From NCBI GenBank assembly GCA_017444015.1, contig JAFSXN010000084.1, positions 1-32,608 of the forward strand: a stretch of 32,608 nt of DNA. The letters run 5' to 3'. The position numbers and the translations under genes are program-made. A model generated the notes under the pieces. It was not told the origin of the DNA. It searched no databases and saw nothing but the letters and a program-made list of their open reading frames with translations. This DNA is from Lachnospiraceae bacterium (GTDB lineage: Bacteria > Bacillota > Clostridia > Lachnospirales > Lachnospiraceae). Positions 16,474 through 24,668 of the stretch are shown here, piece after piece; positions within the stretch are counted from its first letter, which is position 1; every line of letters begins with the position of its first letter.

Positions 16474-19400
16474 CTACAGCGGATTCTCGTAGACCCGATA
16501 GGTATTTCTTCCGGCATCCCTTGCCTGATACAGGGCCAGATCCGCCTTGGGATAGAGCTTTACGAAGCGGTCGGTCGTATCCTTTGTAAAGACGACACCG
16601 ATGGAGGTCGTAATCCTTATGATCTCGCCGGTCTTTGAGGTGGCATCCAGCTCATAGCAGGTTTTTTCGTTGATCTGCCCAAGCCTCTCACAGATCTCTT
16701 CTCTGCTCTCCGCGTCCGGGACAAAGGCCACGAATTCATCGCCGCTGATCCTTCCCGTTACCGCGTCCTCAGGAAGCTCTTCGGTAATGAGCTTTGCGAT
16801 CGTTTTTAATATGCTGTCCCCGACATCGTGCCCGAAGACATCGTTGACCCGTTTAAAACCGTCCAGGTCGATCAGGATAAACGCGGATTCCTGCGTAAGT
16901 CCCGACCGGATCCGATCGTCCAACTGCCGGTTGATGGTCTTTTCAAACATGACCCGGTTATAGAGTCCGGTCAGAGAATCATACTCCATGATCCGGCGCT
17001 CCGCCTCTTTTCTGTTCTGCTCGATACAGGTAAGCTTCAGTCCGATCTCGATATGCTTTGTCTTCGGATTCTCCCCGAGCAGTACCATCGCCTCATACCA
17101 GGACCATAGCGGCCGTCTTAAGGTCTGTCCCATAAAGTCCGTTCTAAGGAGCGTATTGCCGAGCCTGTACTGTCTGAGCAGCTCCTTCCTCGAAAGGAGA
17201 CTTAATACCCTGTCGTGATCGTTCTCGTCAATATTGTTCCGAAAGATCCGAAGCATCTCATCATAGCCGCAGCTCTCCGTGATCCCGTAAGGCGCGAGGA
17301 TCCCGTTCAGCTCCTCGGCGTTTATAATCCGGTTATCGGTGATATCCGCCTCAATATAGACATCCGCGTCGCTCATCAGCTCCATATACCGGTCATGGGC
17401 CCAGGAAAGATGATGGATCCGGTATTCTCCGGTCACATCCCGCATAAACCCGATGGCGTAATCCCCTCTGGGATCCTTCTTTCTGAAGTAAGTCACCCGA
17501 TCCCACCGATCCCTGAGCTTTCCGTCGACCTCATGCTTTACAAGAATATCCCGTTCAAGGCTCTCCGCGCCGTCCCGAAGCGCCTGATAGACCTCCTTTG
17601 CGCCCTTAAGAGCCTCCGAGGTATCGTTTGCCTTCGCAAGCGCCAGAACGTTTCTGCTGGCGTTATATTCCAGAACTCTTTTATAATCGCCGTCCGGCTG
17701 CTTCAGATAGTGATCAATGACATCGTTATCAATATAGTAGCGCCAGATATCAAACTCTCCGTCCTTCTCGTAATACCGGGAGAGCGCGTCTACGATATCA
17801 ATGACCCGTCGTTCGAGCGACGAAGTATTCTCAAGCAGGATCAGATCGATCTGGACCATTTCAGACAGATATTTAAAGGAAAAGGCTGAAACGATATTGC
17901 ACAGACTCCCATCCCGCTGCTCAACGCTGTATTCCCGAAGGAGGAAGGGATCCTTATTCTGGATCGCCGTATACACATTCCGGTCGACCCCGAAGAGTCC
18001 GACATAGACGATCCGGGACAAAAGGCCCGATAGCGTCTTTTTCTGCTGCGCTTCCTCTAACGTCAGTACGTGCAGGGTCAGGAAGCGGTCATTGACGTAG
18101 GAAAGCTCGAGAATATTCAGCTCTTCGGAAAGATCCACCGTGACTCTTACGATCCCGGCGATGCTGTTTTCGAAGAACGAATTCATCTGCTGCCGTAACA
18201 GAGCGCCCTTTCCCATCATCCGAAGCTCCGCCCGCTCCGACTCCACAGCGTAATACTCGATAGCATGCTCCATCCGGTTCTTCAAAACCGATGTATTGTA
18301 CGGCCGGGTAACGATATCCAGAACTCCCTCCCAGATATGGTGGGCGATGGAATCCACCGTTTCCGCCTTCGCGATCAGCATGATCGGAATATGCCCGTAG
18401 AATCTCCTTCCGGTCACAGCTTCAAGGAAGCGGTCACAGTCCGCTCCCACCGCGTCATAGTCGATCAGGGCAAGGCTCACGTTGCCGAAATACTGCTCCA
18501 GATATTTAAGCGCCTCCTCCGAAGTCTTTACAACGGTAAGCTCGGCTCCATTCTCCAACAGCCTTACGATCTCATCCGCCTCCTGCTCATCCGTTCCGAA
18601 ATACAAAAGCCTGCTGTACGCTCCGAGGGAATCCGCCGACATCTCCTTTTCATCCAGATCGAGCTTGGCTTCAAATTCCTCCGCGGGCAGGGGCTTGTAA
18701 AAGTAGTAGCCCTGGATACAGTCGCAGTCCATGTTCTTTAACATCTCGAACTGATTGACCGTTTCAACGCCCTCCGCGACGATCTGCATTCGTATCGTCT
18801 TTGCCATCTGGATAATACTGTAGAGGATATTTCCGGCCCGCTCCGAGGTATCGATCGAGTCCATAAACTTCATATCAATCTTCAGAACATCGACCTCAAA
18901 ATCCTTAAGCATATTCAAAGAGGAAAAGCCGCTTCCGAAATCGTCCATCAGAACCTGATAGCCGGAGCCCCGAAACTTATTCATGGTACTCATCAGCTCC
19001 AGCGTCTGATCCATATAGGCGCTCTCCGTGACCTCGACCTTGATATGTCTGCCGTCGAGACCGTACTGCTTTGCTACCGCGTTCAGCTCCTCGTAGAGCT
19101 CGGAATTATAGAAGTCCATCCTGGAAAGGTTCACAGAGACCGGAACCGTCCGCTTCCCTGCCTCTATTCGCCTGGCCTGGAAGTCACAGACCTCCTCCCA
19201 GACATAGCGATCCACCCGGGAGACAAAGCCGTTCTTTTCAAAGGTCGGAATAAAGGCACCCGGCGAAACGAAGCCTCCGTCGGGCTTGCGCCAGCGTACC
19301 AGAGCCTCGGCAGCGACGATCTCCCGGGTCTTCGCGTCTACGATGGGCTGATACATCACAAAGAATTCGCGGTTTTTCAGCGCTTCCTCCGAATCCTTGA

Positions 19401-20748
19401 CGATCTCCTGTTCAACTAAGAGGGAATCCCGCATCTCTCTCGTAAAATAGTTGATCCGGTAGACATAGCTGTCCTTGATGGCCTGAAGAGCGATATAGGC
19501 GCGGTCGCAGGCAATCTCGATATCCGTCTCCCCCGGCTCCAGCTTATACATACCGACGTGCATAAAGACCGAATAATCGAGGTTATGCCACTTTTCTTCG
19601 CCGTTGACGATCGCCTTAAGTCTTCTCTCCGCCGCGCGGTGAAGGCCCGCGGAGCAGCAGGTGATGAAATGATCGGACTCGACCCGTCCGTAGGTGCATT
19701 TCGCTGAATCCAGATTCCTCTTCAGGAATTCGGCAAACTGAACGATGATCCCGTCCCCGGCCCGGGAGCCGAACATTTCATTGACTGCCTTGAAACGGTC
19801 GATATCCCAGACCGAAACAATATATTCCTTATTCGGATTCTCACTGACTAACTTCTCCGTCTCTTCAAAAAAGGTCTCCCGGTTATAGATACCCGTCAGG
19901 GAATCGACCCTTGCCATAAACTGATATCTGGCGATTTCCTCCCGGTAAGGCTTCAGGTCAGCCTCCTTCGTATATTCCGGTCGGAGTACAAGCGAAAACT
20001 GCTTTTTGCTCCGGACCACGATAACATTCCGAAGGCAGATCTCAAAGGCGGTAAAGCTGCCGTTTCTGTTTTTCAGCCTTGTACTGAAGCGGGTCGTCGT
20101 TGTCGGATCGGTATGCCCGAACAGCTTCTGATCAAAGCCCTCCCTGTCGTCAGGGGCAACGAACTCCCCGAACAGTCGATCCTGTAATTCCTCCGGCCGC
20201 TTTTCGGGATCGTAACCGAGCATGGACGCGGCTCTTTTTCCGATATATTCTATGGTATAATCTTCGTCCGCCTCTGTAAGAACGATCAGGCCGATATTCA
20301 GGGTCTCAACGACAATGGAAGAGCGTTCCAGATGCTCCGTCCAGCGCTCTTCATCCTCCTTGACATCATTGATATAGGTATAGACCAGATTGTTGACGAT
20401 ATTCTTAACAAAGCTGGGATCCAGGGGCTTTGACAGGGTATAGCTCGCGCCGATACGGATAGCCTTTTCCGAGATCGCGTCATTCATGGCATCATGCGTA
20501 ACGCCGATCAAAATGCTGTGATATTCTTTGCTGTGCTTGATATCCGCGCAAAAGCTCAGAAGCCCCTCGGTATCCTCCGAGAGATCGATCATAGCAAAGT
20601 CGATCGTATGCGCCTCGATGATCCCCTCCGCGGTTTCCCGGTCGGAGCAGAAATAAACGGTATAATCCGTCTCCAACAGAGCCTTTAAGGTCTCGGCTCC
20701 GATCGATGGCTGCGACAATATCAGTATTTCAGCTTTTCTTGATGCCAT
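16474..20748 (-). CDS. Giant multidomain c-di-GMP protein (REC-PAS-GGDEF-EAL-REC-PAS-GGDEF)
   Basis: About 1,424 residues, without membrane helices. Order: receiver-like domain (3-125), PAS (about 145-260), GGDEF-like domain (about 280-445) whose signature is replaced by VESDHF at 356-361, and an EAL domain (about 450-695) with EAL at 481-483, VNLSRMDF, MDDFGSGFSS, AEGVET and QGYYFYKP. A second receiver-like domain (about 710-830) and PAS-like sensory regions (about 850-1240) follow. A terminal GGDEF domain (about 1250-1420) has SLTGLYNR, DLDGFKRVND and SGDEF at 1335-1339. I expect an intact phosphodiesterase, one plausible cyclase (SGDEF is a tolerated variant) and one degenerate cyclase that may bind GTP allosterically. 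In the first receiver the acceptor region reads FAMIDLSED, so phosphorylation is uncertain. I chose ATG 20748, eight bases after GGAGG, rather than an upstream TTG that lies within the ribosome site. Confidence 0.9.
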   Translation of the reverse strand: MASRKAEILILSQPSIGAETLKALLETDYTVYFCSDRETAEGIIEAHTIDFAMIDLSEDTEGLLSFCADIKHSKEYHSILIGVTHDAMNDAISEKAIRIGASYTLSKPLDPSFVKNIVNNLVYTYINDVKEDEERWTEHLERSSIVVETLNIGLIVLTEADEDYTIEYIGKRAASMLGYDPEKRPEELQDRLFGEFVAPDDREGFDQKLFGHTDPTTTTRFSTRLKNRNGSFTAFEICLRNVIVVRSKKQFSLVLRPEYTKEADLKPYREEIARYQFMARVDSLTGIYNRETFFEETEKLVSENPNKEYIVSVWDIDRFKAVNEMFGSRAGDGIIVQFAEFLKRNLDSAKCTYGRVESDHFITCCSAGLHRAAERRLKAIVNGEEKWHNLDYSVFMHVGMYKLEPGETDIEIACDRAYIALQAIKDSYVYRINYFTREMRDSLLVEQEIVKDSEEALKNREFFVMYQPIVDAKTREIVAAEALVRWRKPDGGFVSPGAFIPTFEKNGFVSRVDRYVWEEVCDFQARRIEAGKRTVPVSVNLSRMDFYNSELYEELNAVAKQYGLDGRHIKVEVTESAYMDQTLELMSTMNKFRGSGYQVLMDDFGSGFSSLNMLKDFEVDVLKIDMKFMDSIDTSERAGNILYSIIQMAKTIRMQIVAEGVETVNQFEMLKNMDCDCIQGYYFYKPLPAEEFEAKLDLDEKEMSADSLGAYSRLLYFGTDEQEADEIVRLLENGAELTVVKTSEEALKYLEQYFGNVSLALIDYDAVGADCDRFLEAVTGRRFYGHIPIMLIAKAETVDSIAHHIWEGVLDIVTRPYNTSVLKNRMEHAIEYYAVESERAELRMMGKGALLRQQMNSFFENSIAGIVRVTVDLSEELNILELSYVNDRFLTLHVLTLEEAQQKKTLSGLLSRIVYVGLFGVDRNVYTAIQNKDPFLLREYSVEQRDGSLCNIVSAFSFKYLSEMVQIDLILLENTSSLERRVIDIVDALSRYYEKDGEFDIWRYYIDNDVIDHYLKQPDGDYKRVLEYNASRNVLALAKANDTSEALKGAKEVYQALRDGAESLERDILVKHEVDGKLRDRWDRVTYFRKKDPRGDYAIGFMRDVTGEYRIHHLSWAHDRYMELMSDADVYIEADITDNRIINAEELNGILAPYGITESCGYDEMLRIFRNNIDENDHDRVLSLLSRKELLRQYRLGNTLLRTDFMGQTLRRPLWSWYEAMVLLGENPKTKHIEIGLKLTCIEQNRKEAERRIMEYDSLTGLYNRVMFEKTINRQLDDRIRSGLTQESAFILIDLDGFKRVNDVFGHDVGDSILKTIAKLITEELPEDAVTGRISGDEFVAFVPDAESREEICERLGQINEKTCYELDATSKTGEIIRITTSIGVVFTKDTTDRFVKLYPKADLALYQARDAGRNTYRVYENPL

Positions 20749-20767
20749 GCGCTTGTCCTCCAAGGTA

Positions 20768-20797
20768 ATTATACATGATAATAGAGGGCTTTTTCAA
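20768..20797 (-). promoter_or_regulatory. Candidate promoter for the giant GGDEF-EAL gene
   Basis: TTGAAA (20797-20792) and TATAAT (20773-20768) are 18 bp apart on the minus strand. The -10 box ends only 19 bp before the ATG, giving an unusually short leader of about 12-14 bases that includes the GGAGG site. A promoter further upstream cannot be excluded. Confidence 0.45.
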
Positions 20798-20871
20798 CTT
20801 CGAAAACGTTTTTGTAAAATGTTTAATAAATGCTTTAGAATTCGGGACATCGGAAAATAGTCGGCATATGA

Positions 20872-20900
20872 TTGATTTTTTGGCTGATTCGTTATACAAT
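20872..20900 (+). promoter_or_regulatory. Promoter of the amino-acid ABC transporter operon
   Basis: TTGATT (20872-20877) and TACAAT (20895-20900) are separated by 17 bp on the plus strand, 72 bp before the lipoprotein start. It is divergent from the promoter of the large GGDEF-EAL gene within a 224-bp intergenic region. Confidence 0.55.
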
Positions 20901-20972
20901 ATGCGGGACGTTTTTGTGTAACGGTCACGCTTTTTTGTGATCGTTATGATTCAGAAAGAGGAGGAAACGATT

Positions 20973-21818
20973 ATGAAAAAAAGACTTTTGGCAGTTCTTG
21001 CCGCTACGGCAATGATCACGGGCCTTGTGGGATGCGCAGGCGTTCCGGCGGCTACGGCGGCTCCCTCTGCTCCCGCGGCTGAGACGACAGAAGCGGCTGA
21101 TACGGCGGCTTCGGATGAGGCGGACGCTTCCGGAAGCGGCAAGGTATGGAGCATCGCTACGGATACTTCCTTCAAGCCCTTTGAGTATACCGACGAGAAC
21201 GGCGACTTCGTAGGGATCGATATGGATATCCTCGCTGCGGTAGCTGAGGATCAGGGCTTTGAGTACGAGGTTCAGGTACTCGGCTGGGACGCTTCCATCG
21301 CGGCTTGTCAGGCAGGTCAGGCGGACGGAATGATCGCGGGCGCTTCGGTAACCGAAGAGAGAAAGGAATCCGGCTGGATCTTCTCCGATGGCTACTATGA
21401 TGCCAATCAGTGTATGGCAGTTGAGAAATCCTCTGATATTACCGGCTTTGACGGACTCGAGGGAAAATCGGTAGCTGTAAAGACCGGAACCATGAGCGCT
21501 TCCTACGCGGAGAGCCTTTCCGAAGAGTATGGCTTTACGGTGACCTACTTCGAGGATTCCCCGACCATGTATACAGCCGTCATCGGCGGACAGGTAGCGG
21601 CCTGCTTTGACGATACCCCGATCATGGCAGCGAATATCAAGGACGGCGATCTTTCCATGAAGCTCGTGGACGGAACAGGAAATGATCCCGCTGCTTACGG
21701 CTTTGCGATCTTCAATGCCGACAATCAGGAATTGGTTGATATGTTCAACGCCGGGCTTGCCAATATCAAGGCAAACGGGACCTACGATGAGATCCTTGCG
21801 AAATATCTCGGAGAATAA
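20973..21818 (+). CDS. Amino-acid ABC transporter solute-binding lipoprotein
   Basis: The 281-residue product begins with a lipoprotein signal peptide (MKKRLLAVLAATAMITG, lipobox LVGC) and an Ala/Thr-rich linker. A family-3 solute-binding domain follows: WSIATDTSFKPFEYTDENG, GIDMDILAAVAEDQGFEYE, AGASVTEERKESGWIFSDGYY, and GKSVAVKTGTMSASYAE. These are typical of receptors for glutamine, arginine or other polar amino acids; the ligand cannot be assigned more closely. The start ATG has GAGGAGG upstream, and a longer frame from 20937 has no such site. It is followed after about 70 bp by the permease and ATPase, with an attenuating hairpin in between, the usual way to make more binding protein than transporter. 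Confidence 0.93.
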   Translation: MKKRLLAVLAATAMITGLVGCAGVPAATAAPSAPAAETTEAADTAASDEADASGSGKVWSIATDTSFKPFEYTDENGDFVGIDMDILAAVAEDQGFEYEVQVLGWDASIAACQAGQADGMIAGASVTEERKESGWIFSDGYYDANQCMAVEKSSDITGFDGLEGKSVAVKTGTMSASYAESLSEEYGFTVTYFEDSPTMYTAVIGGQVAACFDDTPIMAANIKDGDLSMKLVDGTGNDPAAYGFAIFNADNQELVDMFNAGLANIKANGTYDEILAKYLGE

Positions 21819-21841
21819 TCAGACAGTGTTTTGACTCAAAT

Positions 21842-21879
21842 GGCGGGCTTTCCGTTTTTTATGGGGAGCCTGCCTTTTT
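21842..21879 (+). terminator. Partial terminator between binding protein and permease
   Basis: GGCGGGCTTTCC pairs with GGGGAGCCTGCC (with wobble pairs) and is followed by TTTTT. Its position between the lipoprotein gene and the permease suggests an attenuator that lowers permease and ATPase transcription relative to the binding protein. Confidence 0.65.
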
Positions 21880-21890
21880 AAGAGGTGCTT

Positions 21891-22565
21891 ATGGTAAAAA
21901 TAATTACAGTCTACGGCTCGCTGCTGCTTACAGCCATGGGGCGGACCCTGCTGCTGGCGCTGCTCGGTCTCTTCTTTGCCTGTATCGTCGGTTTGTTCTT
22001 CGGAATGCTAAGTGTCCTTACGAACCGTGCCTGCAATATCATCGCGCAGATCTTCGTCGATGTCGTACGGGGCGTCCCCATGATCGTTTTAGCGTTCTTT
22101 ATCTACTTCGGTATGCCGTATTTCTTTAATTCGGTGATCGGAGGCTTCAATGTCACCCTGACCGCGCTGCAGGCCGGTACGATCTGTCTGGCCTTAAACT
22201 GCGGCGCTTATATGTCAGAGATCATCCGCGCCGGGATCCAGTCCGTCGATATCGGGCAGATGGAGGCGGCAAGGTCCTTAGGGCTTTCCTACGGGATCGC
22301 GATGCGAAAGGTCGTTCTGCCGCAGGCCATCCGGACCATGATCCCCAGCATTATCAACCAGTTCATCATCACCTTAAAGGACACCTCGATCCTTTCGGTC
22401 ATCGGCTTTCCGGAGCTTGTCAATACGGCCAAAAACGTCCAGGCGAATACCTTTATGGCCTTTCAGACCTGGGCCATCGTCGGAGTAATGTATCTGATCG
22501 TAATAACGATCCTTTCAAGATGCGCGAAGATGCTGGAAAGGAGGCTGAACGTTGGGCGGGAATAA
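21891..22565 (+). CDS. Amino-acid ABC transporter permease
   Basis: The 224-residue membrane protein has about five hydrophobic helices and belongs to the HisM/GlnP permease family. Family hallmarks are [20 protein letters not shown], the EAA loop [20 protein letters not shown] that docks on the ATPase, and [19 protein letters not shown]. It should form a homodimeric channel for a polar amino acid delivered by the upstream lipoprotein. I chose the ATG at 21891, with AGAGG five bases upstream, over a GTG at 21885 that lies in the ribosome site. Its 3' end overlaps the ATPase start by 14 bases. Confidence 0.94.
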   Translation: MVKIITVYGSLLLTAMGRTLLLALLGLFFACIVGLFFGMLSVLTNRACNIIAQIFVDVVRGVPMIVLAFFIYFGMPYFFNSVIGGFNVTLTALQAGTICLALNCGAYMSEIIRAGIQSVDIGQMEAARSLGLSYGIAMRKVVLPQAIRTMIPSIINQFIITLKDTSILSVIGFPELVNTAKNVQANTFMAFQTWAIVGVMYLIVITILSRCAKMLERRLNVGRE

Positions 22566-23301
22566 TACAGCACAGACAAAGATCCACGTTTCCCATTTGA
22601 AAAAGAATTTCGGAGAGTTGGAGGTCCTGAAGGATATCTCTGTGGATGTGACAGAGGGCGAGGTCGTTGTGGTCATCGGCCCCTCCGGAAGCGGAAAATC
22701 CACGTTTTTGCGGTGCTTAAACCGCCTCGAGGAAACAACGGGCGGAGAGGTCTTCATCGACGGCGTGGATATTACGGAAAAAAAGGTCAATATCAATCAG
22801 GTCCGCGAAAATATCGGAATGGTTTTCCAGCACTTCAACCTGTTCAATAATATGAATGTCCTCGACAATATGACCCTTGCTCCGATCCAGTTAAAGAAAT
22901 GCAGTCCGGAGGAAGCCAGGCAAAGAGCGCGGGAAATGCTGAAAAAGGTCGGGCTTGAGGAGAAAGCCGAGAGCTATCCGAATCAGCTTTCCGGAGGCCA
23001 GAAGCAGAGAGTCGCAATTGCGAGAGCTCTCTGTATGCAGCCGGATATCATGCTCTTTGATGAACCGACCTCAGCGCTCGATCCGGAAATGGTCGGCGAG
23101 GTCTTAAAGGTTATGAAGGACCTTGCGGCGGACGGTATGACCATGGTGATCGTTACCCATGAGATGGGCTTTGCCAGAGAGGTCTCCGACCGGATCCTGT
23201 TTATGGACGGGGGCTATATTATCGAAGAGGGAACGCCCGAGGAGCTCTTACAGCATCCGAAGGAAGCAAGGACGATAGATTTTCTGAATAAGGTACTCTG
23301 A
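22552..23301 (+). CDS. Amino-acid ABC transporter ATP-binding protein
   Basis: The 249-residue ATPase has every nucleotide-binding motif: Walker [13 protein letters not shown]-loop MVFQHFNLF, signature [15 protein letters not shown], Walker [15 protein letters not shown], and the switch histidine in [10 protein letters not shown]. The length and sequence are those of the GlnQ/HisP group of polar amino-acid importers, which completes the SBP-permease-ATPase set. Translation appears to start at a TTG (22552) seven bases after AAAGGAGG, inside the end of the permease gene; no nearby ATG fits. The TTG start may temper expression. Confidence 0.94.
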   Translation: MGGNNTAQTKIHVSHLKKNFGELEVLKDISVDVTEGEVVVVIGPSGSGKSTFLRCLNRLEETTGGEVFIDGVDITEKKVNINQVRENIGMVFQHFNLFNNMNVLDNMTLAPIQLKKCSPEEARQRAREMLKKVGLEEKAESYPNQLSGGQKQRVAIARALCMQPDIMLFDEPTSALDPEMVGEVLKVMKDLAADGMTMVIVTHEMGFAREVSDRILFMDGGYIIEEGTPEELLQHPKEARTIDFLNKVL

Positions 23302-23312
23302 GGGTATCTATT

Positions 23313-23446
23313 AGTACAGTCCGAAGCGCTTGCCGCTGAGGACGTACCAAAACGTATATTATGCGATGCGGTTCGTCCTTTTGCGAAGCAAACTTATATG
23401 ACGAACCGCGTAACTGTTCAGAAAACAAGGGGTTCTGAACAGTTAC
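23313..23446. repeat. Abutting hairpins in the leader of the cytidylate-kinase-like gene
   Basis: Three inverted repeats follow the ABC operon: an imperfect GTAC-GTCC / GGAC-GTAC stem (23313-23346), GCGGTTCGTC with GACGAACCGC (23368-23409), and GTAACTGTTCAGAA with its complement (23410-23446). The last ends four bases before the AAGGAG site of the gene at 23465. No T-run follows, so termination is unlikely; RNA processing, mRNA protection or translational control is possible. Confidence 0.55.
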
Positions 23447-23464
23447 CTCTAAGGAGAGCTTGTT

Positions 23465-24064
23465 ATGAAGAATATTATTACGATCAGCAGACAATTCGGA
23501 GCAGGAGGAGGCGAGATCGGAAGAAAGGTAGCGGATCAGCTCGGCTACTACTATTGCGACCGCGATATGATCATCCACTCGGCGATGCAGGATCAGAGCC
23601 TCCCGAGGGACCTGTTTCGGATCTATGACGAAAAGCTGCCCTTCAGTCTCGGCTTCGGGCAGAGTCTGTTTGATTTTTACAACAGACCCCTTTCAGAAAG
23701 CCTGTTCAACGCCCAGAAAAAGGCGATCCTTGCCATCGGCGAGAAGCGCGACTGCGTCATCGTCGGCCGTAACGCCAATGTCATCCTGAAGGAATTTGAC
23801 CATTCGCTTCATATCTTTATCGCTGCCGAGCAGTATTACCGGGTCAAGAGGATGCGGGAGCGGATGCCCGATGTTTCCGACGACGAGATCATCGAGCGGA
23901 TCAAAACCGTCGACAAAAAACGGAAAAAATACTGTTCTTATTATACCAATACGGTGTTTGGCGACGCCTCCGCCTACGATCTCTGCTTAAAAAGCTCGAC
24001 ACTCGGAATCGATACCTGCGTCGAGCTGATCTGTCAGATCGCAAGAGGAGAAGCCGTGACATAA
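23465..24064 (+). CDS. Cytidylate kinase-like family protein
   Basis: The 199-residue protein begins ITISRQFGAGGGEIGRKVA, the P-loop-type start of the cytidylate-kinase-like family (Cytidylate_kin2), followed by CDRDMI, a GRNANVIL strand, an Arg-rich lid (VKRMRERMPDVSDDE) and KKRKKYCSYYTN. Members are distinct from the canonical Cmk and are frequent near transporters in Firmicutes; the nucleotide or other substrate has not been settled. The ATG is preceded by AAGGAG. It may be read through from the ABC operon or from its own hairpin-rich leader. A strong terminator follows at 24215-24253. Confidence 0.88.
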   Translation: MKNIITISRQFGAGGGEIGRKVADQLGYYYCDRDMIIHSAMQDQSLPRDLFRIYDEKLPFSLGFGQSLFDFYNRPLSESLFNAQKKAILAIGEKRDCVIVGRNANVILKEFDHSLHIFIAAEQYYRVKRMRERMPDVSDDEIIERIKTVDKKRKKYCSYYTNTVFGDASAYDLCLKSSTLGIDTCVELICQIARGEAVT

Positions 24065-24088
24065 CTTCTGTTATTTATTACTGCGAAT

Positions 24089-24200
24089 CGAGTAGGGGAG
24101 ACGAAGTCGAACCCTACTCGCCGCGCGGCCCGATGATTGCTACGCAATCATGGGTTGCGCACCCGCGTCCGGCTTCAGCCGGAAAACTTCCATACGCGGG
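24089..24200. repeat. Series of hairpins downstream of the cytidylate-kinase-like gene
   Basis: CGAGTAGGG pairs with CCCTACTCG (24089-24120), ATGATTGC with GCAATCAT (24133-24151), and CCCGCGT with ACGCGGG enclosing CCGGCT/AGCCGG (24162-24200). They precede a conventional terminator. No coding potential is evident here. It could be a structured 3' UTR or an old repeat cluster. Confidence 0.5.
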
Positions 24201-24214
24201 CCTGCGCATAAAGA

Positions 24215-24253
24215 CGCCGGACGGACAGCCTTGTCCATCCGGCGACTTTTTTT
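24215..24253 (+). terminator. Rho-independent terminator
   Basis: CGCCGGACGGACA pairs with TGTCCATCCGGCG around a four-base loop and is followed by ACTTTTTTT. It ends the plus-strand ABC and cytidylate-kinase-like transcription unit. The T-run touches the stop codon of the opposing FeS/receiver remnant. Confidence 0.85.
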
Positions 24254-24471
24254 AGCGCAGCAATCTCTCTAACGTCGAGAATACCATATTAGGCTCTACC
24301 GGCTTGGAGAGATGCTCGTTCATCCCTGCGTCCGCCGTTTACATCGATCCGCCTCTCCTCACCGTCCACATCCACGGACATACAGGCGCCCATGGCAGGA
24401 CAGGCGTTGACGCATTTGTTGCAGCCGATACATTTGTCATTGGTATAGACCAAAGAAGTGTTTGTACTCAT
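24252..24471 (-). pseudogene. Remnant of an FeS-domain hybrid sensor with receiver tail
   Basis: From the ATG at 24471 (GGGGGA site upstream) the frame encodes a ferredoxin-like N-terminus, YTNDKCIGCNKCVNACP, with a CxxCxxCxxxCP 4Fe-4S motif. It breaks off after IDVNG near 24335. The bases that follow, in another frame, read DAGMNEHLSKPVEP and VFSTLERLLR before a stop at 24252, which is the typical C-terminal end of a receiver domain. I infer that a large hybrid protein, probably an [FeFe]-hydrogenase-like or other FeS sensor fused to kinase and receiver domains, lost its middle by deletion. The central architecture is a guess from families with similar N-termini. Confidence 0.7.
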
Positions 24472-24555
24472 AAGTAATCCCCCGATTGATGTGAATACAG
24501 GATCCAGCGGGTAAAACTCCAGACTGTGAGCCGAAAATTTTGACATGGATGATCC

Positions 24556-24604
24556 AAGAAAAACCCCCGCAAATAACTATGTTATCATATCATAACTTGC
24601 GGGG
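24556..24604 (-). terminator. Terminator of the alcohol dehydrogenase unit
   Basis: Read on the minus strand, CCCCGCAAGTTAT pairs with ATAAC-like sequence and TTGCGGGG across a loop, then GTTTTTCTT. It lies about 65 bp after the stop of the gene at 24669-25757. Confidence 0.7.
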
Positions 24605-24668
24605 TCGGGCAATCATCATAAACGGATTTAATAAATTCGTTCCCTGTATATATAATGTATACCTGATA

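Noticed and set aside
22515-22796. Minus-strand ORF across the permease-ATPase junction
   Set aside because: It is antisense to two highly conserved overlapping transporter genes.
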